Assembly: GCA_034440615.1 (NCBI GenBank)
Contig: JAOTOM010004958.1
Location: 496,001-560,000, forward strand
DNA: 64,000 nucleotides
Direction of reading: 5' to 3'
From: Ashinkailepas kermadecensis
Taxonomy: Eukaryota; Arthropoda; Thecostraca; Neolepadidae
A program made the translations under genes and the position numbers. The notes beneath the pieces are model-generated. The model was not told where the DNA came from. It worked only from the letters and a program-made list of their open reading frames with translations, and made no database searches. Positions 13,230 through 25,290 of the stretch are shown here, in pieces (the stretch's first letter is position 1; each line of letters begins with the position of its first letter).

Positions 13230-13665
13230 AGAAGTTTTGACCCAAGTAATCCAGCCGTTTATGAACGCTATTATGCTCTTAGCTTTTATGACCATGATCG
13301 TCAGTACATCCTGGATTACATGTGTGCCACTGCCCATTTTGAAGGAATTCTGAGGAGTCCGACTTCAATGACCACGACATTTGACCTTGAATAGCTCAGG
13401 TGTTTATGAGCGACCCTCTTAGCTTTTATGCTCATGATGATTAGTGCATCGAGTACTATTCGTGTACACATTTTCACGGGACTGAAGCATCTGACCTCCA
13501 TGACCCCTTTGACCTTGAATAACTCAGCTGCTTATGAGTGCCCCTCTTAGCTTTTATGCCCAAGATGATCAGTGCATCGAGTACTATTCGTGTACCAATT
13601 TTCACGGAAATCTGAAGAGTCTGACCTCCATGACCCCTTTGACCTTGAATAACTCCACCAGGGTG
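13230..13665. repeat. ~130-140-bp satellite, 3+ units
   Basis: AGCTTTTATG lies at 13281, 13421 and 13549, and TTTGACCTTGAAT at about 13379, 13508 and 13637. A further unit is at 21.53-21.60 kb, right after LINE copy 1. Confidence 0.88.
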
Positions 13666-13681
13666 GGTAGGTAGACCCAAG

Positions 13682-14108
13682 GCTATAGAACACCAGGTAG
13701 AACGCTCCGCTTCCCAAAAAGGGAGACGCTTGAGAGGACCATCAATTCTATAAACTTGAGCCGACCAATCAACGTTTGACGACCTCCGCCGATCGTGGCA
13801 ATAGTAAAGGCCGTAGGGCCAAACTTGTGGAAACTATTATTCATATATTGTTCCATTTTTTCGTGCTAATCTTCTACAAAGGCATTCTTGCTACTTTAAT
13901 CTTGATCTGTAATACTACTTTATCACAATGTCACCGCTGACAGGGAAACAAACTTGGTACTTGTGTGAATGTCATCGGTTTCGCCGCACTAAAGACAAAA
14001 TGTGTTTGTTTACTATTGTCACGACCGACGGAGGTCGTCAAACGCTGATTGGTCGGCTCAAGCGTCTCCCCTTTTTTATTGGACTACAATGCTGGAGCGC
14101 ACCCCCTG
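13682..14108. mobile_element. Foldback element flanked by a 12-bp direct repeat
   Basis: GGTAGACCCAAG occurs at 13670-13681 and 14109-14120. Between them two inverted arms of about 100 bp share GGGAGACGCTTGAG, GCCGACCAATCA and GTTTGACGACCTCCG, with a spacer of about 190 bp. The left arm has an extra 20-25 bp insert after the first block. No ORF. This is consistent with a MITE or foldback element. Confidence 0.8.
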
Positions 14109-14129
14109 GGTAGACCCAAGATACCTTTA

Positions 14130-16090
14130 CTAGAAGGTAGATCGAAGTTTTCCTTCAAGCCCGCATGACGTCATCCGAAGGTTTTTTAATATGGTATCAA
14201 TATGGTTGCAGAAGACTTTTCTCAAATCATACGCAATGGTTACTTTTATTTTGCTTCCTCTACAAGCAAATATATTTATCTTCCGCTGACTGGGTTATTA
14301 ATCTTGTCCTGTTCTTTCCAGTGAACATTTGTGCCGACACATATTTGTATCATGCATAGGCAAGGTTGGATTTGTGCATTGTAATCTTGCATGTTGAAAG
14401 GAATATTTTCTAGCCATCCAGTATGGATAATATTTTTGTTCAAACCTTATGCATCGTAACTCAACTTGCAACCCTTTCGGTGAATTTTGAGCACTTTTAC
14501 TTTATTACAGCAGCCCATTGTCAAACTTAAGAGGTAACTTAGGAGATTCAACCTCCAGATGAGAAAACAAGAAGCAATTTTCTGGAGAGGATAGTGTTCT
14601 GGATTCCAAAAATCCAGGAGCAGCCTATTTTTCCAAACATGTACCTATCTACCTACATTGACACAACAGTTGTTGAAAACATAGCTTTTTCTAGGCCAGC
14701 TAGACCCAGGGCATGGTGCATTATTCCTTGATTAATTTTGCATGGATTATTGACGATACATGCATAATTGAACACTTATGTACAATACAATCATCATGCT
14801 ATGAATGCCTTCCTGAAACTTTCCATGAGTTGCAGTCAGATTTCCTGTAGTATGAATTCAGCATCTAGATATAATGTTTGAATGTAACACATCTCTGTTT
14901 CAGGTGTCATGTCTTACTGTGCAGTATTAGAGCATAGAGGTGGCACTGGGCAGGCAACTTTAATAAAGAAGAAATCTGGTTACACCATTTTTATCAGGAT
15001 TCTGCCTTAACAATAAAAACATGTCTAAGTTCTCAAATGTTGGAGAACCAAGAGTATGCTCCAAGCATTTCAAAGAAATTGATAAGAGAAAGAACTGCTC
15101 AACCCTGCCTCTGTGCAGAGTAGGAAATGTCTTCTACCATGAGCTATTCCCACCATAATATTCCCACCAGCCAAAACCCTGGGTAATCCTGAAAGTATTT
15201 GTATTATTGATGTTACATCATTTGCAAGATTACTTTGTTGTGTTTTTCCTGCTTCGTTTGCATGTTGACAATGTTTTTCCTCCACCAAATAAAAATATGG
15301 ATAGGCCTGGTTAGGTTATGTCCTTTTATTTCAAGATTTTGGTACTTCTCTCTGATAAAATAGATTAGGCTAGCTAATTTTATGCTAGGTCACCTTGCAA
15401 TTTCTAAAGATTTAAATAATTAGTTATTGTATATGAACCAATTGAAAGCCCTCCTTTTTGGTACTATTTTGCTTTTCAACCCATTTTTGTGCTTGTTGGT
15501 AAAAAATATGTTCTTTGTGCACCGAAATAACAATCACAATAAGACCATCATGTCAAACATTTACCACTAAGTTATAGCTACACTAAGTTATGGCCAAAGG
15601 TATGAGAAATAGATGATTTGGATCAGATCTGCTGACTGAAATGGTGCATTTATGAGCTACATTTTTTACAGAATGGACAAAGAATGATATCAGGTGACAA
15701 ATGCATCCATTAGATACATTTACATTTGAACAAGTTTTTTTCTTCTAGTATATAGTGGGCTGTATATAAAATATGTTAACCAGTTTGTACATTTCTTCTG
15801 TTCTATCATAAAACTTAGTCTGGAATACAAGCATAATCCTTTTTGTTGAAAAAATAGCATAGTTCTTGTCATAGGAACACATGTTCAACTTTATTGACAA
15901 AAAGTATCAAGTTTTTGGATTGGCATTATATAGGTTTTGTTTAGGTGATTGGAACACGATTGCTCGATGTCCTGACCTGTGTAATTTAAGTATATGTCTC
16001 AAACTTAGCATAAAGGAGAGGTTATCATGAGATAACAAGTGAGTGATGCCTATATTTAGGTTGATTCTTTCCATCAACAATTATAGGATT
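14130..16090. other. AT-rich intergenic DNA
   Basis: No supported gene apart from the tentative THAP relic. Several CCTGGTTAGGTTATG/GATTAGGCTAG stretches near 15.30-15.40 kb. Confidence 0.35.
15021..15161 (+). pseudogene. Possible THAP-domain relic
   Basis: The frame reads MSKFSNVGEPRVCSKHFKEI then DKRKNC and ends with a stop. RVCSKHF fits the C-x2-H-F signature of THAP zinc-binding domains (found in P-element transposases and other proteins). The N-terminal Cys pair is not in this frame; an upstream frame (MSYCAVLEHRGGTGQ) could be its shifted part. Weak, but the context of transposon debris fits. Confidence 0.28.
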
Positions 16091-16098
16091 TGTGTAAA

Positions 16099-16248
16099 AT
16101 GCCGCCACACGCCACGGTCTTCACTGCGGAGTTGATGGCCATCAGCAAAACTCTTGCATACACCGAGGTTGACGACGACATTTTACATATTATTTTGACT
16201 GATTCTCTCAGCAGTCTTGTGGCGTTGCACAGTTTTAATCAGTTTTAA
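16099..16248 (+). pseudogene. RNase H fragment of a non-LTR retrotransposon
   Basis: The 49-codon frame reads MPPHATVFTAELMAISKTLA, then YTEVDDDILHIILTDSLSSL, then VALHSF. A-E-L-x-A-I followed by (I/L)-x-TDS-x-S-x-L-x-A-L is the core of the RNase H domain of I/R1/LOA-type LINEs (catalytic Glu and Asp present). Short fragment only; an ATG is present by chance. Confidence 0.65.
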
Positions 16249-16249
16249 C

Positions 16250-17157
16250 CAGTAGCGGGTCAGGCGTCCCTGGTCCAGTTCGCGGACCGCCGATAGGTCA
16301 TTCACATAATGACCAGATCAGGTCGCGAGTGGTGCCGTTGCTGTATCCGTTCCCGAAGCCGTCCCGTCGGCTCTTGCGACGTCATTGGCGCGAGGGGTAT
16401 CTCAGCTGAGGCCACCATCAGTGGTAGCCTTACCCGCTGTCGTGTGTGTTCCCTTGCCGCCCCAGTTCGGTACATAGGATCAAGTTCAAGCCGCGCTGTG
16501 ACAGAGACGGTCACCACGTATGCGCCGACCACTCGTACATTACGGCTGCGATGCGAGTGATGAATGAAAGCAGGCGAAGCTACAGGTGAAAGATTATTAT
16601 ATTGTGAGTTCATGTTTGTTTTTTTCTCGCCAACCACAGTTGGCGATCCACGCAGGTAATCGTGCTGGTGCCGTTGTTACTTGGTTATGTTATAAGTTCG
16701 CGATACATTCGTACTTGAAGTACGTGATGGTTGAAATGCGCAAATACACGTGCAAATCGTACTAAGAACATATTCGCACTCGATATATTCGTATTCGGTG
16801 AGTTTTATGAACCACGCAAGCAGGACGCAACATCTGCCGTTGGGTCGAAGGTAACCGTTTTTATGCGATTTTCAAATTTGTGACTTGTATCCTCAATGAC
16901 AGGTGCAGCCAGCTTCCTGCACACATACATAGCGAACAGATGTCATCAGCCGGTATGGACAAACACCCCCTGTCACACCAATTATTTTCACAATTTTCCA
17001 CCAATATATACAGACTGCATATGCACCCACAAACCAAATGCGTGCATCCATTCATGTGTAGGCTTAACCGTAAGCATGCGAATAAAGGACATAATTATTT
17101 GCAATAATGTCTTGCGGCCCACTAGTGCAGATTGCTTTCGAACCATTAATGCACCAG
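16250..17157. other. Intergenic, no gene found
   Basis: 16.3-16.56 kb has an open GC-rich frame on each strand, not recognised. The rest is AT-rich. Confidence 0.35.
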
Positions 17158-17159
17158 AT

Positions 17160-17220
<61 letters not shown>
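17158..17220. repeat. Compound (CA)n(TA)n microsatellite
   Basis: About 11 CA units followed by about 20 TA units, just upstream of the hAT-like MITE. Confidence 0.95.
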
Positions 17221-17222
<2 letters not shown>

Positions 17223-17231
17223 GCCTCCTGT

Positions 17232-17479
17232 CAGTGGCGAATCCAGGGAGAGAAGTTGAGGCATATGCCCCCCCCCCCCCATGCAAGGTAGCGTCACTTC
17301 GACCAGGAAAATGCGTCCCTCCGCGAAGGCTCGAGTGCACCCCAGCAACCTCGAATTTTTCAGCCACAGGCACACAGGCGCCTCTCGGCAGGAAAGGCAC
17401 CCCTCAAGCTACTTTCGTGGTGGTGCCACTCCAAACACGCGTCCCCTTCCCCAGATGACAATTCCTGGATCCGTCCCTG
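17232..17479. mobile_element. 248-bp hAT-like MITE
   Basis: The ends are inverted (CAGTGGCGAATCCAGG and, on the complement, CAGGGACGGATCCAGG). The flanks CCTCCTGT (17224-17231) and CCTCTTGT (17480-17487) form an 8-bp target duplication with one mismatch, as in hAT. The interior holds a C12 run and CTCGAGTGCACC-type units. Same family as 9.56, 43.29 and 61.45 kb. Confidence 0.82.
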
Positions 17480-18001
17480 CCTCTTGTGGCAGCTATTTAT
17501 TTTCTGTGGCGGCTATAGGACCTCTTATGACGACAAAGGGCCTCCTATTGAGGTCTGGGGGCGGTCAGATCATTTCAGGTGGTCTTCTGTGGTTACTTTT
17601 CGGAAACTCTCCTGCCACTGAGGGGAAGAAGCTATGGCGCACTTAGCTCCCCCCCCCCCTGTCCGTCCTTTCTTCCGCTCTTGAACGGGTGTGACAACCG
17701 GCTAAAACGGACGGTAGAGGGAGCCTACCAATATCGGGAAAAATCCCTTTATTTTGGAGGCACTTGATGGTCAGCCTGCCGTTAACGGCACATTGTTGGG
17801 CAGGAAGATTGTTACTGGGTCATTTAGGATACATTTTGCTGAAGCTGAAGAATAGGTCTTTCAATTGGTATACGTCAAAGTGATCTATATTGCCATAAAA
17901 CATGCAAGAGAGCGTAGAGAAAGACGGTAAAATTGCATGTAAACCAATGGTGAAGGGAAACCTTCAAGCCCGCTACCAAACCCACTTCGTGGGGGCCTTA
18001 G

Positions 18002-18420
18002 ACCACCAGGCCTGGTGCCAAGGTTAGAGACCTGGTCCCAGTGGTGGCACAGGCCACCAGTGAGGACCAGTTTAGTACAGTTATAGTGCAGGTAGGAGTG
18101 AACAACGTAGGTCCTGCTAGGAGTGAGGAGCTGCTGCAGGACTACAGGGCCCTTCTGGCCACCCTGAAGCAGAGCAAAAGCAGAGTTATTGTGACAGCTA
18201 TTCTGCCCAGGGCTGAAGTCTCCCCTGAGTGGAGCTCTAGGGCACTGGCAGCCAATGCCAGGGTGGGTAGGCTCTGCAATGAGTTAGGTTTGACCTTTGT
18301 TGACAAGTGGTGCAGGTTTTATGGTTCATGAGACCTCTATCAAAGGGATGGCCTGCACTTCTCTGAGAAGGGGGTGCAAGTGTTAAGTAAAGTGTATGAA
18401 CATGTCCTTCAGGGAAACTA
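18002..18420 (+). pseudogene. LINE ORF1 fragment with SGNH-esterase-like domain
   Basis: The frame reads AKVRDLVPVVAQATSEDQ, then STVIVQVGVNNVG, the usual GxND-like block of SGNH hydrolases, then VIVTAILPR, and after a stop at 18329-18331, DLYQRDGLHFSEKG, where the D-x-x-H pair fits the catalytic Asp/His of the family. CR1 and L2 elements are known to carry an esterase in ORF1. The frame is interrupted by TAG at 17999-18001 and by TGA at 18329, so it is inactive. Confidence 0.68.
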
Positions 18421-18429
18421 GATAATGGG

Positions 18430-21400
18430 GTGGGGAGGGAAGAAGTGGCATTACCATCTCATGAATATGCCGATAGTGACAGCATAGACAATAGAACCTC
18501 ACAGTCAGCAAATTGGGATGGCAGTAGATCAAGGGGGCAGAGTGGTAGCTCATCCAGAGATGATAGAGGTACTCAGCATGAAAAAGCCAAAGATGGTTAT
18601 GGAACATTTCTTAAGTGTATGATGCTTAATGCTCAGAGTATTCGATCCAAATTTGACGAATTAAAGTGTTATGTTGCTGATGAGGAACCAGATTTTGTTT
18701 GCATTACTAAGGCATGGGTCAGTGAGGGGTATTTTGGGGATAACTTGCAGGACTATGAGATCCAGGGGTATAATATGTTTTCATGCAATAGGGGTCCAGC
18801 AGTGAAAGGGGGTGGTGTAATGCTCTATGGGAATAGCTTATTCAGTTCTCAAAAAGTAGCAGATGGGGTAAAAAATGTGTCTGTGGAGTCCATTTGGCTT
18901 GATGTTTCTGTGGGAAAAGGCAACAGCAATAAACTGAGAATAGGAGCTTTGTACCGACCAGGAACCTTGCCACATTCTCAGCAACTGGAGCTTGATAAGG
19001 TGATTTGTGAGGAAATCAGTAGAAACTTTCAGAGGAAATGCCTTATTCTTGGTGACTTTAATCTAAAAGGATATGAAAATGTTGGTGTTGGCTCCCCAGC
19101 ATGTAAACTGTTTAGGAAATGCCTTGAAGAGGACCTGTTCTTACACCAGTTTGTAACAGAACCAACTAGGCAGGGCTCATTCTTGGACCTTGTCTTCTTG
19201 GATTTAAGTGATTTAGTTCAAGACTTGACTGTAGGAGAAAATATGGGAAGAAGTGACCATAACATAGTGAGATTCAAGGCACATATAGCAGGGACAATCA
19301 AGGATAATTTGGGAAAGGTTCCAAATTTTAACAGGGCAGACTTTGACTGCATGAGAGCAGCTTTAAGTGCCATAAAATGGGAAGAAGAATTCTCCAATTT
19401 AAATGCCTGTGAAATGTGGGAAAAGTTCAAATCTTACTTGAGGGAAATTCAGATTAGACATGTCCCCCAAAAGCAAAGGTACAAAAGAAGAGTAGAAAAG
19501 CCAGCATGGCTTACACCAGATTTGACAAAAGCAATTAAGGCTAAGAAAGATACATTTAGAGTATTTAAGGAAGCTTCAAATATAGTAAATCTAAGGTTGT
19601 ATCAAAAAGCTAGAGACGCTGTGAAACAGAAAACCAGAGCAGCAAAGCGAGGAAAAGAATTGGATTTGGCTAGGAACTGTAATGGGGACAGTAAAAAGTT
19701 CTTTAGTTTCTACAAGCTAAGTAAAGTTTCAAGCACAATTGGTCCACTGGAAGTAAATGGGATTATTTTGAGTGAGGATAGTGAGATGGTTGAGGAATTG
19801 AGCAGGCAGTTTAAATCAGTGTTTACATTGGAGGATGTGACAAATCTGCCAACTGTGAACCACAGCCCAGCAACAGGTGATCAGTTACATGATGTTGATT
19901 TCATTGACAATGATGTTGTTTTGAATTAGGTCAGGAAAATAAAGCCAAACAAGGCAGCAGGACCTGATGGAATCTATGCTAGGGTATTGTGGGAAGCTGA
20001 AAAATAATTGGCAATTCCACTCAGTATAATATTTTGTAGATCAGTTTCACAAAATGAAATTCCAACCGATTGGAAAAGGGCAAATGTAGTTCCTATTTTC
20101 AAGAAAGGAGAAAGAGGGAAAGTTGAAAACTATAGGCCAGTAAGCCTCACATCACTAGTCTGCAAGGTACTTGAATCAATTATCAAGGATAAAATAGTTA
20201 GTTTTCTGGAAGGAAACAGAGTGATTCAAGATACTCCACATGGGTTTAGAAAAGGGCGATCGTGTCTCACAAATCTCTTGGACTTTTTTAATTTTGCTAC
20301 AGAACAATTGATAAGTGAAATCAGGTTGATGTAGCATATCTTGACTTTGGCAAGGCCTTTGACAAGGTACCTCATAAATGGTTAATGATGCAGCTTCAGG
20401 CCCATGGTATTGTGGGTAACATCCTAAAATGGATAGGGTTGTGGCTTTCAGATAGACAGCAGAGAGTGATGCTAAATGGTACAAAATCATCATGGCAAAA
20501 TGTTCTTAGTGGAGTCCCCCAAGGGTCAGTACTGTGACCACTATTGTTCATTATGTTTGTAAATAACATTGAAAGTGGCCTAAGCAGTAAGGTTTGGAAA
20601 TTTGCAGATTATTTGAAGGTCTTTAGGGCAATAACAGGGCACAATGAGCAGGTCTTGCTGCAGAAAGACTTAGACGAGCTTGTGAAGTGGTCCGAAAAAT
20701 GGCAAATGAAATTTAATTTTGATAAGTGCAAAATCATGCATGTAGGTAGGCAGCATATCAAGGCTCCATACTTGATGGGTGGCCAAGTACTATCTGTGAC
20801 TCAGCAGGAGAAGGACTTAGGTGTTATTTTGAACACAAAATTGGGGGCATCAGAACAGACCAAAGAAGCCAGGAGGAAGGCACTAAGAATGCTTGGGGCA
20901 ATAAATAGGAATGTATCATACAAAAGTGAGGAAGTCATCAGGAAGCTTTATTGTGCATATGTCAGGCCACATCTGGAATATTGTGTCCAAGCTTGGTCCC
21001 CTAGTTATGAAAAAGATTGTTGGCTTTTAGAGAGAGTACAAAAGAGGGCAACAAAAATGGTGAATGGTATGGGCAACCTGGCATATGAGGAAAGATTGAA
21101 GAAATTGAATATGTTTTCACTTAGATATAGAAGGCTGAGAGGAGATCTCATCGAGGTCTTTAAATTTGTTCATGGTCAGGAACAGGGTTATCTCAGGGAA
21201 CTGTTTGAATTTAACAGAAATGATGCAATTAGAGGTCATCAATTCAAAATTAAAGTTAATCACAGCAGGACAAGGTTAAGACAGTCCTTCTTCACCAACA
21301 GGGTAGTAGAACACTGGAACCAGCTGCCAGAAACCATTGTCAGTAGCAACACACTGAACATCTTTAAAAACAGCATAGACAATCATTATAAGAATAGGGG

Positions 21401-21431
21401 GCTTGTTTTTCTGTATTCCAGGGAGAGTTGA
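18430..21431 (+). pseudogene. LINE ORF2: endonuclease and reverse transcriptase, inactivated
   Basis: The endonuclease region runs from about 18620: MLNAQSIRSKFDEL, PDFVCITKAWVSE (the usual T-E-T-W reads T-K-A-W), ILGDFNL, and MGRSDHNIV with the catalytic SDH. The reverse transcriptase follows: NKAAGPDGI, NYRPVSLTS, HGFRKGRSC, SGVPQGSV and then FADYLKVF. The second Asp of the F/Y-x-DD catalytic box is Tyr here. The C-terminal part has YVRPHLEYCVQAW and SFFTNRVVEHWNQLP. Stops lie at 19927 and at about 20005, 20334 and 20535, with a frame shift near 20320. The element can no longer make a working protein. Confidence 0.9.
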
Positions 21432-21524
21432 TCAACACATTTGATGGACAACTGGTTCAGTGTACAGAGTGCAACCAAGAAGGGCCCTTGTGGCTCATAG
21501 TTGCACTGATCTTTTATGTCTTTA

Positions 21525-21605
21525 TGTCTAACTCAGCTGTTTATGAATGCCCCTCTAAGCTATTATGAGCATTTGAAGCCTGACCTCTATGACATACCAA
21601 AGTTG
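21525..21605. repeat. Single unit of the 130-bp satellite
   Basis: TAACTCAGCTGTTTATGAAT then GCCCCTCTAAGCTATTATGA matches the 13.5-kb unit and follows the LINE tail directly. Confidence 0.65.
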
Positions 21606-22380
21606 GATTATTTACGCGATCCAACGTCTTTTAACTGTATGCGATCCAGCTAAGCTTAACTTGGTTCAACATCAACAGGTATTACCACATGGAACATCCG
21701 AAGGCGTCCAGCGATCACATGTCCAGCGTTCGTAGGTCTTATGCAATCGAACATCCAAAGGCCTCACGTGATATAATATCAATAGCTGTATCGGTTGAAC
21801 ATCGGCAAGTTTTATTCGGTTCGACATGCATAGGTTAGGTTCAATGGTTAATTCTTTTGAACGAATTCTAACGTGAATGCCAACATGTGTTTCTATGGAA
21901 TTATTGCACAACAAAATTCCTCATTGCATTTTGTAAACTAATAATGCACCCAAATGGTGCCTATACAACATGCAAACATGTGGCATGCATTATGCACTAG
22001 TCATTTAGGATTTTGATAGCCACGTGCACCAGTAAGCTACACACTGATTTTCACTCCCAGGGTAGTTGTAGTGCTGTTGCCCTAAGCTACCAAGTTCATG
22101 CCATGCCATTCCCTCATGAAGTGTCATTTGTCATCAGATTGTGTCATTTGTAAGTAAATTTGTGCTTTAATTTGTTCAAATTGTTTGGTTGTTGAAATTT
22201 GTGCTGAGCCTAGCCCAGCCTAACCTAACCTTACCTAACCCAATCTAACCCAATGCAACCCAACTCAAGCTGATACAATGCAACCCATCCCTCACCAACC
22301 CAACTGAATGCAGCGTAACCAAACTAAGCCTGAGCTTTTTCAGTAAATTTACAACTTAAGGTTATTTCTGATTTCTTGAA
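21606..22380. other. Degenerate GATCCAAC/CATCCAAAGG short repeats and CCTAA tract
   Basis: Short motifs such as ATCCAACG, GAACATCC, GGTTCAAC repeat loosely from 21.60 to 21.87 kb. 22.20-22.33 kb is a CCTAACC/CAACCCAA-rich tract. No gene. Confidence 0.45.
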
Positions 22381-22383
22381 AAG

Positions 22384-23190
22384 GGCATCAGTAGTTCAGT
22401 GGTTAAAGGAAACTAACCACCTTTATAATGGGATTTTAACTGAGATAGCAGTTTTGAAGACCACGTCGAGAAATCACTTACCTCATACTCCGTTCGGTCC
22501 AAAACATCTTCCAGCCGAAGTTATAAGTTTTGGGACATGGACAGACTCGGTGGGCGTTGTGAAAATTCCTTTGGCGTTCTGAAATTCCTTCATATGGAAG
22601 CATATGGAAGCAAACAGCATTTCAATGGAAATTACAAGCTAGCAAGCAGGCCTTCCTTAACAAGAACCTCTGCTGCCCTTAACATAATATAAGTACAGTA
22701 TCTAGTTTACCTGGTACTAATTTCATTCCTCAATGGTAATATATTTCAAACAGAAGGGTATATAAAAGTTATTTGCTTTGTTATTTGCTTTGTTGTTGCT
22801 TTGTTGTTATATGCGCCACTTTCGCCACGAAAACTTTGCGAGTCTATATTGCTGCCATAGAGTTATATTCCTCTCTTGGCGAACCTTTAGAGGCCTATGA
22901 TAAAAAATAAATAAACTTTCCAAAATCCCGTTTTTTTTTAAGTATGGGCGTAATATTTCGCAAAACCAATGTCATTTTCATCATTTTCAGTGGCCAATAC
23001 CCCTAATTAGTATGATTGCAGAATTTTGGCAAGGTGGTTAGTTTCCTTTAAGCTGAGCATTTGGCATGCCAGAGGTATGGGGTTTGATTCCCAGTGATGC
23101 CTGCCTTTTCTGCCAGGGTGAGAGGCAGGCGATGCCATATGGTCTCAGCTGCTGAGTGCGCTGTAAAGCCACAATCCTTCCATCTATGAT
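22384..23190 (+). mobile_element. tRNA-like SINE split by a transposon
   Basis: Without the insert (22407-23047 plus one TTAA) the sequence reads GGCATCAGTAGTTCAGTGG, then TTAAGCTGAGC, and a B box GGGTTTGATTCCC. The acceptor halves GGCATCA and TGATGCC pair perfectly over 7 bp. The anticodon stem has a bulge, and the sequence continues into an unrelated body (to about 23190), so it is a SINE or tRNA pseudogene rather than a working tRNA. Confidence 0.75.
22407..23047. mobile_element. 641-bp TTAA-flanked non-autonomous DNA transposon
   Basis: Perfect 17-bp terminal inverted repeats, AGGAAACTAACCACCTT, at both ends, flanked by TTAA at 22403-22406 and 23048-23051. TTAA duplication is the hallmark of piggyBac and Kolobok elements; the AGG-start fits Kolobok-type ends (R-R...Y-Y) better than piggyBac CCY ends. 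It has no transposase. It sits in the D-loop region of the SINE, so it is younger than the SINE. Confidence 0.92.
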
Positions 23191-23194
23191 TTCT

Positions 23195-23560
23195 TGAAAT
23201 GTATTTTTATGCTGAACATGATGTGACCACTCATTTCCTCTGTAAATGCATACTTTTCAGTCAGGAGGCAAAATAACACAGAAAAAGTTACTTGGATTTT
23301 GGTAATATGGCATAAAAAGTATAGTTCAAAATAAAGAAGATGCAACATAACCTAACCTAATCTAGCCTAACTGTCCATGGAAATTCTTGCAAATTCTTAA
23401 TAAAAAAATCCAAACATTTTTTCTCCTCAAAACATCAGATTGAAAAACCAAAACCTGAGCTGTTTTTGAAGATAAAACTAAAAAATGTAAAAATGCATTA
23501 AAACAACATTTTGTGAAAATTTCCCTAGCTTACAACAAAAGGCTAACCTCACCTAACTTA
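23195..23560. repeat. Dispersed repeat with ACTCATTTCCTCTG motif
   Basis: ATGATGTGACCACTCATTTC then CTCTGTAAATGCATACTTTT is the reverse complement of the 2.4-kb copy. CCTAACCTAATCTAG follows at about 23350. Confidence 0.6.
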
Positions 23561-25290
23561 ACCAAATATAACCCCATTGTTGCTTCATGGAGGGAAAGTG
23601 CATGTAAAGCTTGTCTCATGGTTGCCTTAAACCACAATAATGACACTTTTTCCCTTAATCCTAGCCCAGCCTAAAATCTTTCCTTCCAAAGTCTTTCTCC
23701 AAAAATTCCTACAAATTTGAAACAAAAGTTATTTGCATTTCCTGCAAGGATGAATGGTCCCATCATCTTAGTCCCATTCCAAAATGTGTTTTCACTTTGT
23801 TTTTTTCTGGCAGTGCCATAGAAAGCTAGAAAGCATAAAGCTTATAGCTAAACAGCATAAATCTGTTGAAATCAGGAGATTTTCACCCCAAATCTGATAT
23901 TTTTATTGCCCAACCCCTCCACAACTCATCCTTCTGCAGCTGCCTCTGCCCATCATTCAACTAATTTTAACCAAGCTCATCTGCCCATTCCAGTGGGCAG
24001 ATAAGTTCTGGCAAACATTACCCAAGCTCAAAGTTGAAAAGTTCAAGAATATTTGTGAGGCCCATTGCATTGATTTCAACAGCTAACATTCATGGGACCT
24101 GTTTAAAACAGTATTGCACTAATAGCATGGGTATTTTGTCATGGGCATGGACCAAGTGAGTGCTGCCAATTTGGCTCGTGGGACTGACAACATAGGGCGA
24201 TTATATGCTAAGAGAGTAAGAAGTTTGTGGGACCAGTGCAAAGATGGTGAGGCCCAGGCTTCACCAAAAGTATAAGAAGTTCCACCTCATCCAAAATTAT
24301 TTTTAGCTCTTCCCAAACTTGAGCAAGTCTCATCCAAGTTGTAATCATGATTTTCAGACAAGTGAATGTAATTGCAAAATATAGCAAATGTGCATATTAT
24401 TGTGCATTATGTATCAAACTTGCCCTCAAGAATTCCTTCCAAGATGTATGCTTTCACAGTTTCAGAGAATAACACAAATTTACTGGAAGATGTGGGTGTT
24501 AATATCTTAATACATTATGAATAGAAAGTTGCAAAATTGAAATACAATAACAAAATAATTAAACAAGTTGGATCACCATCAGAAGCTGCAACTCACAAAG
24601 GGCTGACCTATAGGCTCATCAACAGTTATTTCAAGCAAACAGCTGATTCCTGACCTGAGCTTGTCTGAACATTCCAATCACCAATCAAATCCACCTGCAT
24701 TTAAACTTTCAAGTTTCCTATCATCATTTTTGGAATGAGCACAGGAACAGATGCAAAATGTGCAGATTTCCCCTCCAAAGGTCTTGTATTTGCATTCAAA
24801 ATTATGCTACTTTGTTTTGTCTATTTATAGAGATTCTCTGGGTGAATACAAGGAATGCAGTGACAACATGTGCCATGCAATGCTATGAGGAATTGAAACA
24901 GAATTCAGTCATGAGCTTTTGTGCATGCATTGTAATTCCCAAGGAGGTGGTGCAGAGTGGACCTTTTTTATGGCCAAATATATTAATTTCCAACAATATG
25001 ACTCCAAGTTTGTATGATCTTGAAATTATTATTGAGGTGGCTCATGCACTTTCCCTGATCCTGCTAGCCAGGTAGCTATGCTGTGTACCACAGTATTTTC
25101 TTGCATTTGAAAGTACAAACTTACCAGGTTTGACTTATTCTGAACAAAATAATTTTTTTTCTAGCATGTTTTCAGCTAGTCACATATCTTTGTGTATCCT
25201 ATGCAAGCTTTCTTCTGAGGATGTGAACCTGATCATTTCCTACAAGCATACTCAAATTACAATTTTTTTGTTTCTGCTGCTTGTTTTCAG
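23560..25290. other. AT-rich intergenic or intronic DNA
   Basis: A motif copy (GGTCCCATCATCTTAGTCCC) lies at 23.75 kb. A 105-codon frame at 24758-25075 has no recognised domain; it might be an upstream exon of the zinc-finger gene, but its splice signals are weak. Confidence 0.3.

Larger units (their letters stand above)
17960..21532 (+). mobile_element. CR1/L2-type LINE, copy 1 (dead)
   Basis: A nearly full-length non-LTR retrotransposon. It begins in ORF1 (esterase part, about 18.0-18.42 kb), continues with ORF2 (endonuclease and reverse transcriptase, 18.43-21.43 kb) and ends with a short 3' UTR and a TGTCTTTA repeat tail, typical of CR1/L2 elements. The second copy of the family lies at 33.74-36.85 kb in the opposite orientation. 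Downstream, the sequence passes directly into a unit of the 130-bp satellite seen at 13.3 kb. Confidence 0.88.
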
